This document shows, in pieces, positions 60,245 through 64,000 of a DNA stretch of 64,000 nucleotides. The DNA comes from Onchocerca volvulus (Eukaryota; Nematoda; Chromadorea; Rhabditida; Onchocercidae). The translations under genes were made by a program, and so were the position numbers. Under the pieces are notes generated by a model, which was given only the letters and a program-made list of their open reading frames with translations, was not told the DNA's origin and did no database searches. Each line of letters opens with the position of its first letter. Positions within the stretch are counted from its first letter, which is position 1. The DNA lies in contig HG738140.1 in assembly GCA_000499405.2 (NCBI GenBank), positions 5,632,701-5,696,700 of the forward strand, given 5' to 3'.

Positions 60245-63200
60245 CGATCATATTGTGATTAATGAAAAGATATCTAAAATATTTTCAACTATTTGTTTCA
60301 ATTTTCCGCTATAGTAATTTTATTACATTTGTAATAAATTCAAGTTTCAATTTATAAATTCAATATATTAATTTCTGCTTTTTTGGGTGATTAGTTCAAC
60401 GAATAGAGAATCAATTTGATAGATCAAATAAAGTCTAATTTAAAAATTCTGATAATATATATTTCCTGCATCCAAATAATCTGTTTCTTTGATAACAAAT
60501 AAGACTGTCTAATATCTGGCAATTTATGCCTTTTGATGAAAATGAAATCAAATTCTGTAAATAAAGTTACGGTGTTTATTTCCAGTTTAAAATTCGGGGG
60601 AGAAAAGAAGGTTTAATAAATACCATTGGCTGAGTCTATTATAAATTTCTGTGTTTCGAAAAGGATTACCAAAAACTGCAAGAGATTCCATCAAATTATT
60701 TTTTTGTATTGCACTTTTTAATCACAAATCTAAAAGTTTCAATAATTTAGAAATAATTTCTCACCTTGGAAAAATTTGAAAAATTTTTCCAAGATCGGTT
60801 AATTCTTATGCAAATGATTTAGATGTAATTGTCAAATTATACGGGGACATACCGGCATTATTACAATGCTTAGAGGACATTGATGATTCCTTTAAAATTT
60901 TCGAATACGAAAGATTAAAGAAATCTCCAAAGTCTTCTATAAATTTAATTAAAAATATCAGAAATTCAACATGAAACTTTTCCGGAAATCATCTTTAGTG
61001 GATGGCGAATGTCGAGAATCATTGTAATAGCAGTATCAGAATTTTAGATCATAGAATTCCGTTATAGTACACTATGATGTTTTCAAACAATAATGACATC
61101 ATTTCGAATAATATACTATTATTAATTTTTTTTTTGTTCTTCAAATTATCATCTATTATACTTCCATTGTCGCGTGATTTACGTGATTTACGTATTACAC
61201 TCTTATAAGTTCACGTTTTCAATGTCGCCCATGCTTACTCTTTTTACTTTGGCTTATCTCAGACTTCTGAATATATTTTTCTGCTTACTTGATATTTGAT
61301 ACATTCCTGTCTTCTGCACATAGAACTTCGCGTACAATGAAGTAATGGTATAAATGAATTTCGTTTAAAATTTCTTCGATTTTCGTCGAATACTTATCGC
61401 ATATTATAGTAGGAATTCATTGACGATTGAGATCAAAAACTTTTTTTTAAGGTCATTTATCACTAAATTGGATTCACAAACTTGAAGGATATATTATATT
61501 GAACCATCTTACGATACAACTCACTGAAAGTAACATTAAAAAATTCAGGCGAATAAACTATATTTCAAATAAACTTTCAAAAAAAAATTCAAATAAATTA
61601 GATTTGAAATACAATTATTCGGCTAATATCTTTTCGTATCCAAAGATAGCTTCCAGAAATGGTTTGATTGTATGGGCTATGTGAAATATTTATTTTCATA
61701 TTTAAATAATTCGAAAAAAAAAAAAGTGCACACAAGCTTTAATCCTTACAACATTTGCGAAAAATTATCATGATTTGCAACATTTCAGATAATGCACGTA
61801 AATTTTAGCAGATTGGAAGATGAGAGAACAAAGGCTTTTGTATCAGAGATTAAAGAATGAGATATCGTAAAATGATTCATTTAACTGAGAAATATTACAA
61901 ATATCGTGAAATGATTCATCTAACTGAGAAATATTACAAATTTCTATTTTGCAAATACTTTAATTATTCCATGATATTTATGCCATAAAATATTTCGGTT
62001 TTTTTGACAACAAAATGTAGATTACTGGAATTTATGGACATGAAATTCATTACATTAAAGCACTGAAAACATAAAAGTAGAAAGCAAATGAATGTGGAGA
62101 ATTTTTTTGTCGGACGTTATAGATATTGTAAAAAAAAGAAATGAGAATTTTTTATGTCTTTGAAAAGCCATTATCATTGTCAATTTGCAAGGAAATAGGT
62201 AGATGAGGCGAAGATGCTTCAGGAATATTCTATCATCATCAAATCTGCGGGATGTATGCACAACATCTAATCAACAACAATACAATTTTCCTCTTTCAAC
62301 CAATCTACGACAAGAAATGTTTGTGTGCAACTCGAAATATCAAGGTCATCGTTAATAATTTGCTTTGAAATTTTCATCTATATGATTTTAATTTTGGCAT
62401 TAGTATTTTGACAAATGCATAAGTTTGATTTTTCTTACTGATAACATTTTAAAATGATCTAGAGGTTTTCTTTTTTTTTGATAATCACTGAGAGATTTGT
62501 TAAAGAATTATTTCTTACAATCAATTACTCAAAGATTTCTTTAACACTTTTAGAAATCTAGAATGTTTCTAATGCCCGTTATTTTGAATTATTTTAAATG
62601 CTTCAGCATGAACCATTGATCATATGATCCTAAAGCAATGAATAATTTCATTTATCTTTCTGTTTCATGAAAAGAATAAAAATGAGCAAAAAATTGAAAA
62701 TGAGAATTAAAATGAAATTAAAAAACCAGGAATTAATGTTTTTGAGACTGATCCTTCATCTCGACTAATCACTGTACAAAAATCCCCAAAATCAATTTTG
62801 CCTTTTATCTCAAATGATTCGTCTAATTTTCAACACTAATTCCTATCCTATTACTCTATTTTTATTGGCCTTTAAAATGTTCAATTTAAAATTTGTCATC
62901 CAATATTCTTTTTCTGAAGTGATTTATTTGCATCTTTTTGCGTTTTTAATCACTCTTTTATAAGATCTCACCATAAAGATTAAACATTAAGTAATCATCC
63001 TTCACATATATGCTCAACTTGTGTAATTTCATGAAATTTAAAGTTATTTCTTCAAAAATACTTTACTATGTTATTCGCTTTATAACATCCGCAAATAATG
63101 CTATTAACGCAAGTAATTTTCTATTTTCTTGCTATGTTTTTGTCAATTAAGATTGCTAATTGGCAAAAATTTAGAAAGAAAATAGAAAATTCGCTACATT

Positions 63201-64000
63201 TTATTACCTAAACAAGTTTTTAGATAATCTTTTGAGAATGTATAAATTTAATTGAGTTTAAGAATTCATTGGAATTTAATTGGATTTAAGAATTCATTTG
63301 TAAAATAAAAATTTTTTAATTGCTTAACTGATATGATTGATGATTCAGGATATTCACTTGTATCTTGAAGCATTAATAAAATCACTTAAGCAATATTTAC
63401 TTCACAAATGAATTTTTAAATTGAGCTAAATTTTAAATTTTATACGTTTAAAAAAAATTTAAAAGCTTATTAGGCGGCTGCTTTTCTTTTTTAATTAATC
63501 TTTCAATTTCAAATCCAACTTACACTTAATTGGCATAAACTGTAAGAAAGTTCTCTTCCATTTAGACTTTAAATTAGCGACATTTCAAATTTCCTTTCCA
63601 AATTTCTTCTTACATGATGATTACTCTCTTCAAGACAAAAAAATGATAATTTAAGCTAATATGGCACAATATTTTAACATCCTGTAGCCCATATTCTCAA
63701 TTTTCACATCTCTTTTATTAAATCATAATTAATCAATTTTTTTTTCTCTTTTTTTTCTCTCCTTTCTCTAAAACCTTTCATTTTATTCTTTGCTATTTAA
63801 ACTATCATTAAAATTTCTTAACAATTTTGAAATTATTGCAGCGCATTATTTGCTCTAACATATCGACTTTAATATTTAATTTTAAGATTTTAGTTCAAAT
63901 TTTTGAACTTGTGCTTCTTAGTTTTAATTTTGAATCATCTAGTCTATAATATTTTATTTATAGGAATTCAGATTGTTGCGAAGTTGAAAATTTTCTTTTT
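60245..64000. other. Right-hand interval without recognised genes
   Basis: About 3.75 kb, AT-rich, with short open frames only and no exon chain or family similarity that I could see on either strand. Contains a 39-bp tandem duplication at 61862-61939. Confidence 0.5.
61862..61939 (+). repeat. 39-bp tandem duplication
   Basis: Copies 61862-61900 and 61901-61939 share ATATCGT.AAATGATTCAT and TAACTGAGAAATATTACAA, differing at two or three positions. Confidence 0.92.

Noticed and set aside
1..64000. tRNA, rRNA, spliced-leader RNA genes or CRISPR arrays
   Set aside because: None could be recognised; repeats present are simple tandem duplications and hairpins without regular spacers.

Overview
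The window looks like nuclear DNA of a nematode, probably a filarial (spirurid) parasite. It is very AT-rich, full of poly-A/T runs, and its genes are broken into many short exons with GT...(T)TTTCAG or TTTTAG splice sites. Orthologues include ciliary, mitoribosomal, Mediator and P-glycoprotein genes of animal type. The species is an inference. All gene models below were built by hand: each exon join was checked for reading-frame phase and for similarity to the named family, without any database search.

Layout. 1-10199 is a minus-strand block: the 5' part of a cytosolic purine 5'-nucleotidase (NT5C2 type, running off the left edge), a complete 14-exon IFT56/DYF-13 ciliary gene, and mitoribosomal protein L47. 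A short divergent promoter then opens a plus-strand block (10736-18686): TRIAP1/Mdm35, Mediator subunit MED10, mitoribosomal protein mL43 and carnosine N-methyltransferase (CARNMT1). 19953-31133 holds WDR59, a 29-exon gene for a GATOR2 subunit. 31318-36259 is gene-poor, with two probable small minus-strand genes of unknown function. 36355-49687 is a full-length P-glycoprotein (ABCB transporter, 26 exons seen). 51580-54389 is the nuclear envelope phosphatase CTDNEP1 (Dullard). 56903-59416 holds two divergent genes I do not recognise, a coiled-coil protein with a very basic tail and a small two-helix membrane protein. 60245-64000 shows no gene.

How the genes relate. There is no single pathway. 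Three of the four genes around 8.5-14.8 kb encode mitochondrial proteins (mL47, TRIAP1, mL43). Two of them are fired from one promoter with three nuclear-receptor-like half-sites. TRIAP1 and MED10 are close enough (about 245 bp) to be a trans-spliced operon pair. WDR59 belongs to nutrient signalling to TORC1, CTDNEP1 to lipin/nuclear membrane control, and P-glycoprotein to xenobiotic efflux.

The first coding exons of NT5C2, WDR59 and P-glycoprotein could not be identified with confidence. Several introns and gaps carry long inverted repeats, tandem duplications and a decayed BEL/Pao retrotransposon trace.
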